This document shows, in pieces, positions 1-6,433 of a DNA stretch of 64,000 nucleotides. Positions within the stretch are counted from its first letter, which is position 1. Every line of letters starts with the position of its first letter. The translations under genes were made by a program, and so were the position numbers. The notes under the pieces are model-generated. The model was not told the origin of the DNA. It saw only the letters and a program-made list of their open reading frames with translations, and made no database searches. This stretch comes from Geobacteraceae bacterium (GTDB lineage Bacteria; Desulfobacterota; Desulfuromonadia; Geobacterales; Geobacteraceae). The stretch lies in the NCBI GenBank assembly GCA_009773645.1, contig WSYB01000021.1, positions 128,838 through 192,837 on the forward strand, read 5' to 3'.

Positions 1-183
1 CGAATTTCGTACGAAGTAATCTTCACCTTCAATAAAATGCTTTTTGTTTTGGTTGAAATTCCTCCTTGTAGTACCTCCCGGCCTGCCGTGCATTTCGTCA
101 ACTTGCCTCAGAGTGACCACCGGCAACCCCTGAAGCTCCATCCGCTGCATTTCTCTGCCGTTGATGCTGACAAGCTGCCCCAT
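1..183 (-). CDS. ORF6N-domain protein, N-terminal part only
   Basis: The reverse strand encodes 61 residues from an ATG preceded by a strong AAGGAGGG site, and it runs off the left edge. The residues LRQVDEMHGRPGGTTRRNFN followed by a phenylalanine-rich IEGEDYFV stretch match the ORF6N domain, a DNA-binding module of phage antirepressor-like and Bro-type proteins. It is transcribed divergently from the S24 repressor gene, a usual arrangement for phage and integrative-element regulators. The function beyond this (antirepressor or regulator of the element) is inference, because the C-terminal domain is outside the window. Confidence 0.75.
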   Translation of the reverse strand, partial: MGQLVSINGREMQRMELQGLPVVTLRQVDEMHGRPGGTTRRNFNQNKKHFIEGEDYFVRNS

Positions 184-247
184 TTTTACCCTCCTTGTTT
201 ATTGGCTTTAATATGCTTCTTGAAACTTGTAGACAACGTGGTATGCT

Positions 248-276
248 TTATAATACGTTTCAGATAATTATGTCAA
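248..276 (-). promoter_or_regulatory. Predicted sigma-70 promoter of the ORF6N gene
   Basis: On the minus strand a TTGACA hexamer (complement of 271-276) is followed 17-18 bp later by TTATAA/TATAAA (247-253). It lies about 65 bp upstream of the ORF6N start. The -35 box overlaps the palindrome at 267-282, so a repressor bound there should block this promoter. Confidence 0.5.
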
Positions 277-282
277 CATAAT
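267..282. promoter_or_regulatory. Palindromic operator candidate
   Basis: ATTATGT-CA-ACATAAT is a perfect 7-bp inverted repeat with a 2-bp centre. It lies between two divergent promoters and overlaps the -35 box of the leftward one. The XRE/S24 repressor encoded next to it is the obvious candidate ligand, but this is inference from position. Confidence 0.5.
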
Positions 283-293
283 ATTATCCTTTT

Positions 294-322
294 TTGATAA
301 TAATTTCTGTAAAGGATATAAT
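294..322 (+). promoter_or_regulatory. Predicted sigma-70 promoter of the S24 repressor gene
   Basis: TTGATA (294-299) and a perfect TATAAT (317-322) are spaced by 17 bp. Transcription would begin near 329, leaving a leader of about 25 nt before the first possible start at 354. Confidence 0.6.
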
Positions 323-353
323 AACGCGTAAACAAAGGGATTATTAATCAATT

Positions 354-1034
354 ATGCTTATTGCACATACAAGAAAAATAACTAAAGTAACCCGCATGGA
401 TGTAACCCAGGACAAAATGCGGAAAATTACCGGGTCAAATCTGGCCCGACTTCGTAAGGGAAAAAAATTAACCCTTGAGCAGTTAGCTGAACAAGCCAAT
501 ACCAATGCCACCTATTTATCTGCAATCGAAAGTGGGAAGAAAGGGTTAGGACCGGGGCTGCTGATTCGATTATGCAACGCACTCAAGGTCGATGCTTCTG
601 AGTTCACCCGGCCCCTGGATGATTTTAAACCGGCCCCCCCGCCATCGGGCAAGATCGCTGTTATCTCCATGGGCAAGGGCGGGCCGGAAGGTTACTATGA
701 AGCGCCCTATCCTGTCGGGCATGGCTTTGACTACATCGACCGGCCTTACGATGTGTCCGACGAGAACGCCTACGCCGTCAAGGTGGTTGGTGACTCCATG
801 TCGCCACGGTATGAAGAAGGGGAAATCGTTGTGGCCTCGCCTCAGAAGGAAGTCCATACCGGTGATTATGTGGTTGCGAAGTTGTCGACCGGTGAGGTGA
901 TGATTAAAAAAATCAAGTTCCGGGAAGGGTTGGTGATCCTGTCCAGCGTCAACCCGTCTGTTGAGGCGTGGATTTGCAAGCCGCGGGAGATTGTTTTCTA
1001 TCACAAGGTGGTTTGGAAGAAAGAAAAGGGGTGA
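354..1034 (+). CDS. XRE-family repressor with S24 peptidase-like domain
   Basis: This is a two-domain, CI/LexA-like phage-type repressor. An XRE helix-turn-helix lies at about residues 25-85 (LTLEQLAEQANTNATYLSAI). An S24 domain occupies about 135-220, with the nucleophile Ser148 in GDSMSP and the probable base Lys185 in VMIKKIKF. The linker contains no Ala-Gly or Cys-Gly dipeptide of the kind LexA and CI cleave, so classical autocleavage is not evident. The start is uncertain: neither 354 nor the in-frame ATG at 396 has a good Shine-Dalgarno site. The gene is divergent from the ORF6N gene across an operator-like palindrome and probably controls maintenance of the integrated element. Confidence 0.85.
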   Translation: MLIAHTRKITKVTRMDVTQDKMRKITGSNLARLRKGKKLTLEQLAEQANTNATYLSAIESGKKGLGPGLLIRLCNALKVDASEFTRPLDDFKPAPPPSGKIAVISMGKGGPEGYYEAPYPVGHGFDYIDRPYDVSDENAYAVKVVGDSMSPRYEEGEIVVASPQKEVHTGDYVVAKLSTGEVMIKKIKFREGLVILSSVNPSVEAWICKPREIVFYHKVVWKKEKG

Positions 1035-1047
1035 AAGGGGGGAACTT

Positions 1048-1479
1048 ATGAAAAAACTAATACTGGGAGGTTTTTTATTTTTGGCGGGGTGTGGCAGCGG
1101 TGGGAGCGGAAACTCGGCAGTCAATTCGACCCCGGTTCTTGACCCCCCAACAATATTGAATCTCCAAATTTCCCCACAATCTGCCACATTGAATGAAGGC
1201 GGAACACATGTTCTGGTTTCGGGAACTGTGACGATAACTGACCCTGAATTTTCAAATACTCGATACCTTTACGTAAAATCTCTAGACCCCAACGGGAATA
1301 TTATCCAATCCATTAAGAATATCCTGGAAGGTGGTGGGATTGTTGCCAACACTAAAGCGCAGATACAAATCAATATGCCAACTACTACAAGGGGCAATCT
1401 TTCGATTTTGGTTTATCTTGAAAACCCGGCCTCTGCGTTAACATCAAATTTTCTTACGACACCGTTCCCAATAAATTAA
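1048..1479 (+). CDS. Small lipoprotein of unknown function
   Basis: The 143-residue protein starts at an ATG with an AGGGGGG ribosome site, 13 bp after the repressor stop. Residues 1-18 form a signal peptide with lipobox LAGC, followed by a Gly/Ser-rich spacer (GSGGSGNS). The remainder (QISPQSATLNEGG onwards) looks like a single beta-sandwich domain rich in Thr, Asn and Ile. I do not recognise a family. It is predicted to be anchored to the outer or inner membrane by its lipidated cysteine. Its position between the repressor and the integrase suggests it is cargo of the element. Confidence 0.65.
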   Translation: MKKLILGGFLFLAGCGSGGSGNSAVNSTPVLDPPTILNLQISPQSATLNEGGTHVLVSGTVTITDPEFSNTRYLYVKSLDPNGNIIQSIKNILEGGGIVANTKAQIQINMPTTTRGNLSILVYLENPASALTSNFLTTPFPIN

Positions 1480-1488
1480 ATTTCCCCC

Positions 1489-1524
1489 TTGACATTATGC
1501 TTTATTATGCTTTAATATGCACTA
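1489..1524 (+). promoter_or_regulatory. Promoter with three 10-bp direct repeats
   Basis: A TTGACA box (1489-1494) is followed by three back-to-back decamers: TTATGCTTTA, TTATGCTTTA and ATATGCACTA (1495-1524). These fill the space up to and over the likely -10 region (TAATAT at 1513-1518). The 12-mer GCTTTAATATGC here (1509-1520) also occurs at 205-216 in the other control region of the element, which suggests a shared regulator. Confidence 0.5.
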
Positions 1525-1568
1525 TAAGTCCATATCGCGGACTGACAAAACAGAAAGGAGGGCTGAAA

Positions 1569-1931
1569 ATGGCAGACAAAGAGATTGAATTTTTACAACG
1601 GAAGTTTGCGGCCCTTGGCTACAACACGGTTTCGGACTTCATGCGAGACCGGAGGAGCGAGCTTACCAAGGAGACGGTGACTGCCATCATCTACCGGGGG
1701 AAGAAACCTGATCTGCGCTCCCTCCTGAAACTGAGCGTTGACCTCGGCCTGACCACCGATGAAATGACAGGATTACTCATTGCCCGTGGCGAAAAGCAAA
1801 TTGCCAAATGGGTAGCTCCCGTTGAAATCAGCCGGGGTGAGCAGGAAGTTATCGAAAAGGTTCGGGCCATGAAAGGCGACAAGGGCAAGTTAAAGCTGGT
1901 CAATGACCTGCTGGACAATCTGAGGGGGTGA
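1569..1931 (+). CDS. Small helix-turn-helix-like protein of the element
   Basis: The 120-residue protein starts at an ATG preceded by AAAGGAGGG. The pattern LGYNTVSDFMRDR...LTKETVTAIIYRGKKPDLRSL resembles the helical spacing of an XRE-type DNA-binding domain, with a recognition-helix-like segment around residues 35-50. The C-terminal 40 residues are charged and helical (EVIEKVRAMKGDKGKLKL). It stops 4 bp before the integrase start, so the two are almost certainly cotranscribed. It could be an excisionase-like or repressor protein that controls integrase expression from the repeat-bearing promoter upstream, but no family is assigned with certainty. Confidence 0.6.
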   Translation: MADKEIEFLQRKFAALGYNTVSDFMRDRRSELTKETVTAIIYRGKKPDLRSLLKLSVDLGLTTDEMTGLLIARGEKQIAKWVAPVEISRGEQEVIEKVRAMKGDKGKLKLVNDLLDNLRG

Positions 1932-1935
1932 GCAC

Positions 1936-3210
1936 ATGGCTTCGGTAAGGAAATACTGGCGCTGCACAAATAGCGGCTGCAAAAACCCAGAGACGGGCAA
2001 ACACCGGGGATATAAGAAGGTACACCAGGGGGAGAAGAAATGTCTCTGCAAGCATTGCGAACAACCCATGGCCCTTTCGGAGAACTACGTTACCCGGATA
2101 GTGAGAGGCGGTCAGCAATTCACCAAGAGCGTTTCACCCCGCAAGGACGATGCTACCGCACACCTTGCCGCCTGTGTTGTGGCCCGGAAGTCCGGGGCGC
2201 TGTTTCCGGGGGAGGAGCCGCTGATTACCTGGCTGGATGCGGCCAAGACCTTTGAAAAGTGGATGGATTCGGCGATTAAGACCAAAGAACTGAGCGAGGC
2301 CACGGCCAAACATTACCGCAACGGCCTGAAACCGCTCGGGCCATACTTCAAGGATATGGTTCTGCAGGATATGGAAAAGCGCCACGTTGAAGATTTCAAG
2401 ACTGACCGCCGGGAGGATGTCGGGGCTTCCACCGTCAACATGAGCCTTGCCACCCTGAAGCGGCTGTTCACCATCAACACCGATAACGTCCGGGCCAAGG
2501 ATTACCCGCGCCTACATGAAGCCATGACTGACGTTTTCAAGGTGAAGCTCCTGGAACTGAAGAACGAGGGTGAAATCATCCTGGAAACCGACGAGGAGGT
2601 GCAAGCTCTGCTCGATGAGTGCAAAACCCCGCACCTTCACCACTTCGCCTTCGGCATCCTCAATACCGGCCTTCGCCACCAATTCATGTGGTCACTGAAA
2701 TGGCCGGAAATCAATTTTGACGCAAACGAGATCGTCAAGATGGTGAAGGGGGGAACGGTTGTCAGGATACCCCTGACGGACCAATACCGGGACTACCTGA
2801 AATCCTGGCAGAAGTCGCAGAAAGTGCGGTCGATCAATGGCTACGTGATACCGTCCCGGCTGGACCCTGCCACATGCTACCGGCAAGATTCCCACGTCGG
2901 ATTCCCCCAGGCCTGTGAACGGGCAGCGGTGAAGTTTGAGAAGGTCGGCAAGAAACACCTCGCGGCCAAGTTCCGGGAGCTGACCCCGCACCATCTGCGG
3001 CACACCTTCGCCACTCACTACCTTTACAAGGCGTCAAAAACGCTTGGCGCCACCGCAGCGGTTCACGTACTGTCCAAGATCCTCGGGCACTCTGGGGTTT
3101 ATATTACGGAACGCTACAGCCATGTTTTGAAGGAAATCAACCAAGCTTCCATGGTAGAATTCGGGAACCAGATGTTCCCCGGAACGGTCAACGGCGCTGA
3201 CTCTCCGTAA
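1936..3210 (+). CDS. Tyrosine recombinase (integrase)
   Basis: The 424-residue site-specific recombinase has the catalytic set visible: Arg247 (NTGLRHQF), Lys271 (VKGGTVVRIP), His352/Arg355 (TPHHLRHTF), His385 (ILGHSG) and nucleophile Tyr394 (TERYSHV). The first 45 residues carry five cysteines (C10, C15, C36, C38, C41), which look like a zinc-binding arm. A core-binding domain spans about 95-200. The gene lies about 160 bp from a tRNA-Thr 3' remnant that should be its attachment site. Translation is closely coupled to the small upstream gene. It should integrate and, with a directionality factor, excise the element. Confidence 0.92.
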   Translation: MASVRKYWRCTNSGCKNPETGKHRGYKKVHQGEKKCLCKHCEQPMALSENYVTRIVRGGQQFTKSVSPRKDDATAHLAACVVARKSGALFPGEEPLITWLDAAKTFEKWMDSAIKTKELSEATAKHYRNGLKPLGPYFKDMVLQDMEKRHVEDFKTDRREDVGASTVNMSLATLKRLFTINTDNVRAKDYPRLHEAMTDVFKVKLLELKNEGEIILETDEEVQALLDECKTPHLHHFAFGILNTGLRHQFMWSLKWPEINFDANEIVKMVKGGTVVRIPLTDQYRDYLKSWQKSQKVRSINGYVIPSRLDPATCYRQDSHVGFPQACERAAVKFEKVGKKHLAAKFRELTPHHLRHTFATHYLYKASKTLGATAAVHVLSKILGHSGVYITERYSHVLKEINQASMVEFGNQMFPGTVNGADSP

Positions 3211-3372
3211 CCATTTCGGTAACCATCGTATCGTGCAGTATCGTGACGAATTCTCGTAAGGGACTGAATTGCAAAGGGTCAATATTACTGACTAAATGCA
3301 CTGTCCTGCTGACTGACAGCGGTTTTAGGGGCGGGCGTCCTGTAAATTCAATAGTTTATCCTGGGGTGGCAT

Positions 3373-3422
3373 GTTGATTCGTAATCAATAGGTCGCCGGT
3401 TCGATTCCGGCAGGTGGCTCCA
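3373..3422 (+). other. tRNA-Thr(CGT) 3' half, element attachment site
   Basis: This is a partial tRNA. It has the anticodon stem-loop GTTGA-TTCGTAA-TCAAT (anticodon CGT at 3380-3382), variable loop AGGTC, T-arm GCCGG-TTCGATT-CCGGC, the 3' acceptor strand AGGTGGC (3412-3418), a T discriminator and encoded CCA (3420-3422). No matching 5' acceptor (GCCACCT) or D-arm is found in the preceding 75 bp, so this is not a functional tRNA. It is the displaced 3' end left by integration into the gene. The reconstituted full tRNA is expected at the far, left end of the element outside the window. Confidence 0.85.
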
Positions 3423-3431
3423 GGAAAACAG

Positions 3432-3463
3432 GGGTTTGCGGTATATCCGCGGACCCTTTTGCT
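3432..3463 (+). terminator. Terminator of the original tRNA-Thr gene
   Basis: GGGTTTGCGG and CCGCGGACCC pair (two G-U pairs in RNA) and are followed by TTTTGCTTTT. It lies 10 bp after the CCA. Its presence shows that the sequence to the right of the tRNA remnant is the native chromosomal flank. Confidence 0.65.
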
Positions 3464-3479
3464 TTTGTGATATGAGGTG

Positions 3480-4022
3480 ATGGTGATGGAAATGTTACGG
3501 AATTACCGGAATCTGGTGGCAAAGGTCGATGAACTCTGCCGACGGATTGCGGGGGAATTTGGAGAACACCTCGCCTGCCGCGCAGGGTGCGACGGCTGCT
3601 GCCGCCATATCTCCCTTTTCCGGGTGGAGGGGATCGCTCTGGCTGCGGCCGTGAATGAGCTTCCCGGGGAAAAGGCCGGCCTCATCAGGGAGCGGGCCCG
3701 TGCCGCGTCCTCCGAAGGGCCTTGCCCCCTCCTGGAAGACGGGCTTTGCATCCTCTATGCCGCCCGTCCCATCATCTGCCGCACCCACGGTTTCCCCATT
3801 CTCACGACTCAGGGCAATGAGCAGCTGGTCGATTTCTGCCCGATGAATTTCCGAAACATGTCTTCCCTCCCTGGAAACGCCGTCATCGACCTTGACCGTC
3901 TCAACACGGCCCTCATATCGGTTGACGCCCTCTTCATTGCCGACTTCCCTAACAATCGCATTCTTAGACATGATCGGCTTACTGTCGCAGAAGCGCTTCT
4001 TCTGGGAGTCTGTCGGACTTAA
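3480..4022 (+). CDS. YkgJ-family CxxCC metal-binding protein
   Basis: The protein is about 180 residues, with the cysteine cluster typical of the YkgJ/UPF0153 (zinc- or iron-chelating CxxCC) family. CRAGCDGCC lies near residues 36-44, then CPLLEDGLC and RPIICRTHGFP near 83-105, and a further Cys at DFCPMN. The family is thought to bind Zn or Fe, but a reaction has not been established for most members. Several starts are possible in the run GTG-ATG-GTG-ATG (3477-3488). The ATG at 3480 is chosen because GAGGTG lies just upstream. It is the first chromosomal gene right of the integrated element. Confidence 0.8.
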   Translation: MVMEMLRNYRNLVAKVDELCRRIAGEFGEHLACRAGCDGCCRHISLFRVEGIALAAAVNELPGEKAGLIRERARAASSEGPCPLLEDGLCILYAARPIICRTHGFPILTTQGNEQLVDFCPMNFRNMSSLPGNAVIDLDRLNTALISVDALFIADFPNNRILRHDRLTVAEALLLGVCRT

Positions 4023-4133
4023 AAACCGTAGCGAAAATTCGACTGGTCGAGGACAGATCCGACAGCCTCCTAGACCTGTAGCCGCATTCATGCCGTGGGA
4101 ACCGGCTTACACCGGGCACTCGCTACACTATTT

Positions 4134-4334
4134 TCATGAGTCGGGTGTCCGATCATCGAGACGTGCAACTCTTGAACAGGCGCCCGTTTCCCGGTTTACC
4201 GGTGCGCTTTCTACCTTGACCCATCCGCTTGCGGATGAAAATCCCGCGATCTTGCCTTCATGTATCAGTTCGTCAAGATGGTAGTCTATGACCATGTCAT
4301 AGGTTTCATCGGTATATTGAACCACTATCAGCAT
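4134..4334 (-). CDS. Mini-protein paralogue 1 of a tandem triplet
   Basis: The 66-residue protein has a strong GGGGAGGAGGGGG ribosome site. The core is MLIVVQYTDETYDMV followed by DYHLDELIHEGKIAGF and a WVKVES motif. The same pattern recurs in the next two upstream genes: hydrophobic strand, Y/D-D-x-x-Y, D-x-H/C-L-x-x-L/M-I-x-x-G-K/R-I-x-x-F, then WV-x-VE. The pattern predicts a small alpha/beta fold of two strands, a helix and a strand. No enzymatic residues stand out. The C-terminal 20 residues differ from the paralogues. I cannot name a family; a regulatory or adaptor role is possible but unproven. Confidence 0.7.
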   Translation of the reverse strand: MLIVVQYTDETYDMVIDYHLDELIHEGKIAGFSSASGWVKVESAPVNRETGACSRVARLDDRTPDS

Positions 4335-4579
4335 TGCCCCCTCCTCCCCGCCATCACATTATAACCCTTACGTATTCGAGTTGTACCACTATGATATTTT
4401 ATCGGCCCGATATGTTTACACTTTAGTTTACGTCCGGAGGCAGCTAAACAAAAAAGACCGTGCTGCATGAACAGCCTGGCCTTTTGATCGATTATTATTT
4501 TATGTAAACGGGGTCTTAAGACAAGTTGCCTTCTCTGGAAAGGATCGGAAATCGTCCACCGACATCCGGGACATCATGC

Positions 4580-4798
4580 CTAGGCCTCACCCGCCAAATT
4601 AGTGGGGATGTCGCGCTGTTTTCTTCTTTCCGGTCCGTTATAGCTGCCACCTTTCCCTCGCACAAGGTCACGCTCGACGGCGACCCATTCGTCTGAACGG
4701 GCAAATTCCGTGATCTTCCCGGTGACGATCAGGTAATCAAGGCAGTAATCCTCTACCAGGCCGTACTCTTCATCCACATAGCGCACCATTACCAACAT
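4580..4798 (-). CDS. Mini-protein paralogue 2 of a tandem triplet
   Basis: The 72-residue protein starts at an ATG preceded by AGGAGG (the longer frame reaching 4843 has no such site). It shares the family core MLVMVRYVDEEYGLVEDY, then LDYLIVTGKITEF and DEWVAVERD. It has an extra basic tail (GSYNGPERRKQRD) that the other two lack. The GPERRKQRD segment resembles the short arginine-rich motif seen at the ends of some bacterial signalling proteins, but I assign no function. It has its own ribosome site and about 245 bp of sequence separates it from paralogue 1, so it may be expressed independently. Confidence 0.7.
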   Translation of the reverse strand: MLVMVRYVDEEYGLVEDYCLDYLIVTGKITEFARSDEWVAVERDLVRGKGGSYNGPERRKQRDIPTNLAGEA

Positions 4799-4902
4799 GG
4801 ACCATCCTCCTGGATTGCAATCGAATATAGCAAAGCATAACAAGGGAGATGCCGCCGTATCGGCTCGTATGCGGCAAATCCACTAGTGCATCGCCGACCG
4901 TA

Positions 4903-5094
4903 TCAGATGAAAATCTCCTTCCATTCTTCATGCGGATCATTTACCATCGTCTCCGGCAGCGGATCATACTCGACCTTGACCCATGTGCTTGAACTGTCAA
5001 AGCCTGCAATGCGGCCCGAGCTTATCATGTCTTCAAGATGGAAATCACTGACCACGTCATAGGTGAAATCGTCGTAGCAGACCAGTATACCCAT
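4903..5094 (-). CDS. Mini-protein paralogue 3 of a tandem triplet
   Basis: The 63-residue protein has the ribosome site GGAGGAGGGGAG before its ATG. Its core (MGILVCYDDFTYDVV, then FHLEDMISSGRIAGF and STWVKVEYDPL) aligns without gaps to paralogues 1 and 2. The tail is acidic and aromatic (DPHEEWKEIFI). All three genes point the same way and are separated by about 100-250 bp of AT-rich DNA, as expected for successive duplications. The function is unknown. Confidence 0.7.
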   Translation of the reverse strand: MGILVCYDDFTYDVVSDFHLEDMISSGRIAGFDSSSTWVKVEYDPLPETMVNDPHEEWKEIFI

Positions 5095-5617
5095 TATGCT
5101 CCCCTCCTCCGGCACTCTTCTGGTGGAAACTAATTAACCACAATTTACCAATCGGACGAATTGTATGTAACTTTAATGTTATGTAAGTTAACACTAATTT
5201 GCAATATTCATACCTTTCGCCTTATGTTCCGCATCGAGTCTGTCGGTTCCTCCCGCGCCACAGTCACTGCCACCGCACAATACACTTATGAGAGCCATTT
5301 TTTTGCCGGCAAAGAATGGCCCGTATTTTAATTATTATACGCTAATTAGCTGGACTCTCAGGGTTATTCCACGTCACTATAAGCGGCTTTCTGAAAGAGT
5401 GTGCGTCAAAATAATGACTTACTGCAGTTGAATGCCCACACCCGGCAACCATTGATTATGAAACGAACATTAACAGCAAATTGTCGTAAATTTGCAGCAC
5501 ATTAAAACGCGAAATTTTGCTATGGTGGTGTGCGGGTCATGCATATTGTCAGAATAATGCGGCCGTAAACAACGGCTCGACCGGTGCTGCCCGATTCGAT
5601 GTACGTAAGGAGGGAAC
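5095..5617. other. AT-rich intergenic region with no gene seen
   Basis: About 520 bp separate the mini-protein triplet from the hydrolase gene. No frame has coding character or a ribosome site. The divergent promoters of both neighbours must lie here, but I see no convincing -35/-10 pair and no structured RNA. Confidence 0.4.
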
Positions 5618-6433
5618 ATGAAGGCTTTGATAAACGGCGTCACCATGGCATATGACGAGGCAGGGAGCGGTCCCGCGGTGGTCCTGATCCACGGCTTTCC
5701 CCTTAACCGCAACATGTGGCGGCCCCAGGCAGCAGCCCTGTCAGAGGCCGGATATCAGGTCATTACCCCCGACCTGCGGGGGTTCGGCGAGAGCGAAGTA
5801 CCCGATGGCCCTTATTCCGTAGACCTGTACTCCGACGACGTTGCCGGACTCCTCGACCATCTCGGCATCGAGCGCGCCATAGTCGGAGGGATGTCCATGG
5901 GAGGGTATGTGCTCCTTAACCTGTTGGAGCGCTATCCGCAAAGAGTCTCGGCGGCCTGTTTCATCACGACCCGAAGCAATGCCGACGACGAGGCGGGAAA
6001 GGCCAGGAGGCTGGCACTGGCCAAGGATGTGACGGCATCAGGCCCGCAGGTGGTGGCGGATCTCTTTAAGACCCTCCTGTTTGCCGAAGAAACGGCGGCA
6101 ATAAAGCCTGAACTGGTGTCTGAGATATACGGCTGGATGATGGATACGGATTCACGGGGACTGGCGGGGGGACTTCTCGCCATGCGGGAGAGGAAGGATT
6201 ACACGCAGCTCCTGGGGCATTTCACCCTTCCTGCCCTGGTGATCGGCGCGGAACATGATCTGGCCGTCCCGCTGGAAAGTGTCAGGGTCCTGGAGGCTGG
6301 TCTCCCTGACAGTAAAACCTGTATTATCCCCCACGCGGGACACATGGCGAACATGGAGCAACCGGAAACCTTCAACGCTTGTCTACTGAAGTTTCTGCAG
6401 GGGTGTTCTACTCGAGACCGAACCGCGCCATAA
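5618..6433 (+). CDS. Alpha/beta-fold hydrolase
   Basis: The 271-residue protein of the alpha/beta hydrolase superfamily starts at an ATG after AAGGAGGG. The oxyanion-hole motif is HGFPLN (residues 25-30). The nucleophile elbow is G-M-S93-M-G. The acid is probably Asp in AEHDLAVP, and the catalytic His is in HAGHMANMEQPE near the C-terminus. The length and layout resemble 3-oxoadipate enol-lactonase, esterase and haloperoxidase-like members, but the substrate cannot be read from the sequence. No signal peptide is seen, so it acts in the cytoplasm. Its last 26 bp overlap the 3' end of the convergent EF-G-like pseudogene. Confidence 0.85.
   Translation: MKALINGVTMAYDEAGSGPAVVLIHGFPLNRNMWRPQAAALSEAGYQVITPDLRGFGESEVPDGPYSVDLYSDDVAGLLDHLGIERAIVGGMSMGGYVLLNLLERYPQRVSAACFITTRSNADDEAGKARRLALAKDVTASGPQVVADLFKTLLFAEETAAIKPELVSEIYGWMMDTDSRGLAGGLLAMRERKDYTQLLGHFTLPALVIGAEHDLAVPLESVRVLEAGLPDSKTCIIPHAGHMANMEQPETFNACLLKFLQGCSTRDRTAP

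Noticed and set aside
3347-3422. A complete tRNA-Thr gene
   Set aside because: The 5' acceptor strand and D-arm are missing; only the 3' half folds, so it is an attachment-site remnant.
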